Source: Rapana venosa
Lineage: Eukaryota; Mollusca; Gastropoda; Neogastropoda; Muricidae
Reading direction: 5' to 3'
Length of the DNA: 64,000 bases
NCBI GenBank assembly: GCA_028751875.1
Contig: CM054165.1
Coordinates: forward strand, 27,632,823 to 27,696,822
Every line of letters begins with the position of its first letter. Positions within the stretch are counted from its first letter, which is position 1. Shown here in pieces: positions 38,601 to 41,525 of this stretch. Position numbers and translations under genes: made by a program. The notes under the pieces are model-generated. The model saw only the letters and a list, made by a program, of their open reading frames with translations. It was not told where the DNA came from and did no database searches.

Positions 38601-40483
38601 ATGGAAATAATGATGGTGATGCTAATAATGATGAAGAAAATTATTAAGCTGTTAATGATGATGCTGATAATGATGATGCTAATAATGATGCTGCTCATAA
38701 TGATGATGATAATGATGCTGCTCCTGCTGATGATAATAATGATGCTCATAATGATGATGATAATAATAATGATGCTGATGATGATAATAATGATAATAAT
38801 GATGCTGTTGATGATGCTGATAATGATGATGCTGATAATGAATGAATGTGTGTGTGTGTGTGTGCGTGCGTGCGTGCATGTGTGTGTGTGTGTGTGACAC
38901 ACACAGGGCCAAGCTGATCCACACCCTGCAGCTGGAGAAGCAGAAACAGGAGCAGGCCAACCTCAAACACCTGCAAGTGCACCAGGCCAGAATGCAGGTC
39001 AGTGGTCTGATGGGGACAGGTGGGTGTGTGTGGGTGTGTGTTGTGTGTGGGTGTGGGTATGTGTGGGTGTGTGCGTGCGTGTGGGTGTTTGTGTGTGTGT
39101 GTGTGTTTGAGAGAGAGAGTGTGTGTTTGTGTGGGTGTGTTTGTGGGTGTGTGTTTGTGTGTGGGTGTGTTTGTGGGTGTGTGTGTTTGTGTGTGGGTGT
39201 GTATGTGTGGGTGTGTGTGTTTGTGGTGTGGGTGTGTTGTGTGGGTGTTTGTGTGTGTTTGTGGGTGTGTGTGTTTGTGTGGGTGTGTGATGTGTGTGTG
39301 TGTGTGTTTGTGGTGTGTGTGTGTGTGTGTGGGTGTGTGTGGGTGGTGTGGTGTGGTGTGTGTGTTTGTGTGGTGTGTGTTTGTGTCTTCTGTTGTGTGT
39401 GTGGTGTTTGTGTGTTTGTGGGTGGGTGTGTTTGTGGGGGTGTGGGTGTGTGTGTGTGTGTGTATGTGTTCAATTCAACTGTCTCCATCACCACTGTCGT
39501 CGGTAGGAGCTCCACACAATGCCACCACCAGGGTTCACCATCTCTCTCTGTCTCTGCTGAGTTCTACCATCTCCTGTAGCCCTCCTCCCAGACCACTGAT
39601 CTCAATGATGATGTTGGCAATGTAGGATGTTGGTGGTGGTCTGCCTCTTTTCCTCCACCTTGAGAGAGAGGAAAAATAAGAAGAGAAAAAGAGACAGAGG
39701 GAGGGGGGGGGGGGGGGGAATTTGCAAGAAAAAGAAGAAGGAAGAAAGAGAGGGTGCAAATGAGGAGAGAGAAAAAGAAAGAAAAGCAGATGACAATAAT
39801 GGTGCTAAAAAAACCACCCAAAATACACCAAACCCAACTAGCTTTAAAACCTAAACAATCAAACAAAACCCTACCTGAACACAGGGGTCCTTTACCCGGG
39901 CCCAGGAACTTGACGACAAACAGAAAACCCAGCATTATTTTTATCATCATTATTATTATCATTATCATCATTATGATTATTGTTGTTATTATTATAATCA
40001 TTTAAAAAAAAAAAGTATCATTATTATTATTATCATTATTGTTGTTATTATTATTTACCCAGGCCCAGCAGCTTGACGACAAACAAAAAACCCAGCATTA
40101 TCATAATCATCATTATTATTATTATTATCATTATCATCATCATCATCATTACTGTTGTTATTATTATTGTTTACCCAGGCCCAGGAGCTTGATGACAAAC
40201 AGAAATTCCAGCATTATTATTATTGTCATCATCATTATTAGTATTATCATTATCATCATCATCATCATTACTGTTGTTATTATTATTGTTTACCCAGGCC
40301 CAGCAGCTTGATGACAAACAGAAAATCCAGCATTATTATAATGGTCATCATCATTATTAGTATTATCATTATCATCATCATCATCATTATTGTTGTTATT
40401 ATTATTGTTTACCCAGGCCCAGCAGCTTGACGACAAACAGAAAATCCAGCATTATTATTATTGTCATCATCATTATTATTATC

Positions 40484-40515
<32 letters not shown>

Positions 40516-41494
40516 CATTATTATTATTATTATTATTATTGCCATCATTATCAGTATTGTTGTTGTTATTATTAACCCAGGCTCAGCAGCTTCACAATGA
40601 ACAGAAGATCCAGCCTTACTGTTATCATCGTCATTGTCATCATTAACGTTGTTATTGTTGTTGTTGTTATCATTATCATTACTATTGTCATTAACATTGT
40701 TGTTATTGTTATTTACCCAGGCCCAGCAGCTTGACGACAAACAGAAGATCCAGCATTATTATTATCATCATCATCATTATTATCATTATTATCATAATTA
40801 TCATTATCATTACTATTATCATAATCATTATCATTGTTATTATTATTTACCCAGGCCCAGCAGCTTGATGACAAACAGAAGATCCAGCATTATTATTATC
40901 ATCATCATCATTACTATTGTTATCATTACTATTATCATCATCATTATTATTATCATTATTATTGCTATCATTATTATCATCATTATCATTATTGTTGTCA
41001 TTATTATTATTATTTACCCAGGCCCAGCAGCTTGACGACGAACAGAAGATCCAGCATTATTATTATCTGCATCATTATTATCATCATCATTACTATCATC
41101 ATTGTTGTTGTTATTATTATTATTTACCCAGGCCCAGCAGCTTGACGACCAACAGAAGATCCAGCATTATTATTATCATCATCTTCATTATTATCATCAT
41201 TACTATCATCATCATTATTGTTGTTATTATTTACCCAGGCCCAGCAGCTTGACGACCAACAGAAGATCCAGCATTTTAATTATTATTATCATCATCATCA
41301 TCATTATTATTGTTATCATTACTCTTATCATCATCATTATTATTATTATCATCATTATTATTACTATCATCATGTGGATCGGTGGTCTAGAGGTAACGCG
41401 CCTGTCTAGAAAGCGAAAAGTCCGGGTTCGTATCCCGTCTGGGCCCGAAACTTTTCCCCCATCCATTAGACCATGAGTGGTGGTCTGGGCGCTA

Positions 41495-41525
<31 letters not shown>

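Noticed and set aside
37605..38902. Met/Ile/Asp and Ser/Ile ORFs
   Set aside because: GAT/AAT triplet artefacts.
40039..41476. ORFs reading [12 protein letters not shown] then Tyr/His strings
   Set aside because: Not independent genes: they are the copied exon 13 edges running into ATT/ATC repeats. Treated as part of the acceptor array.
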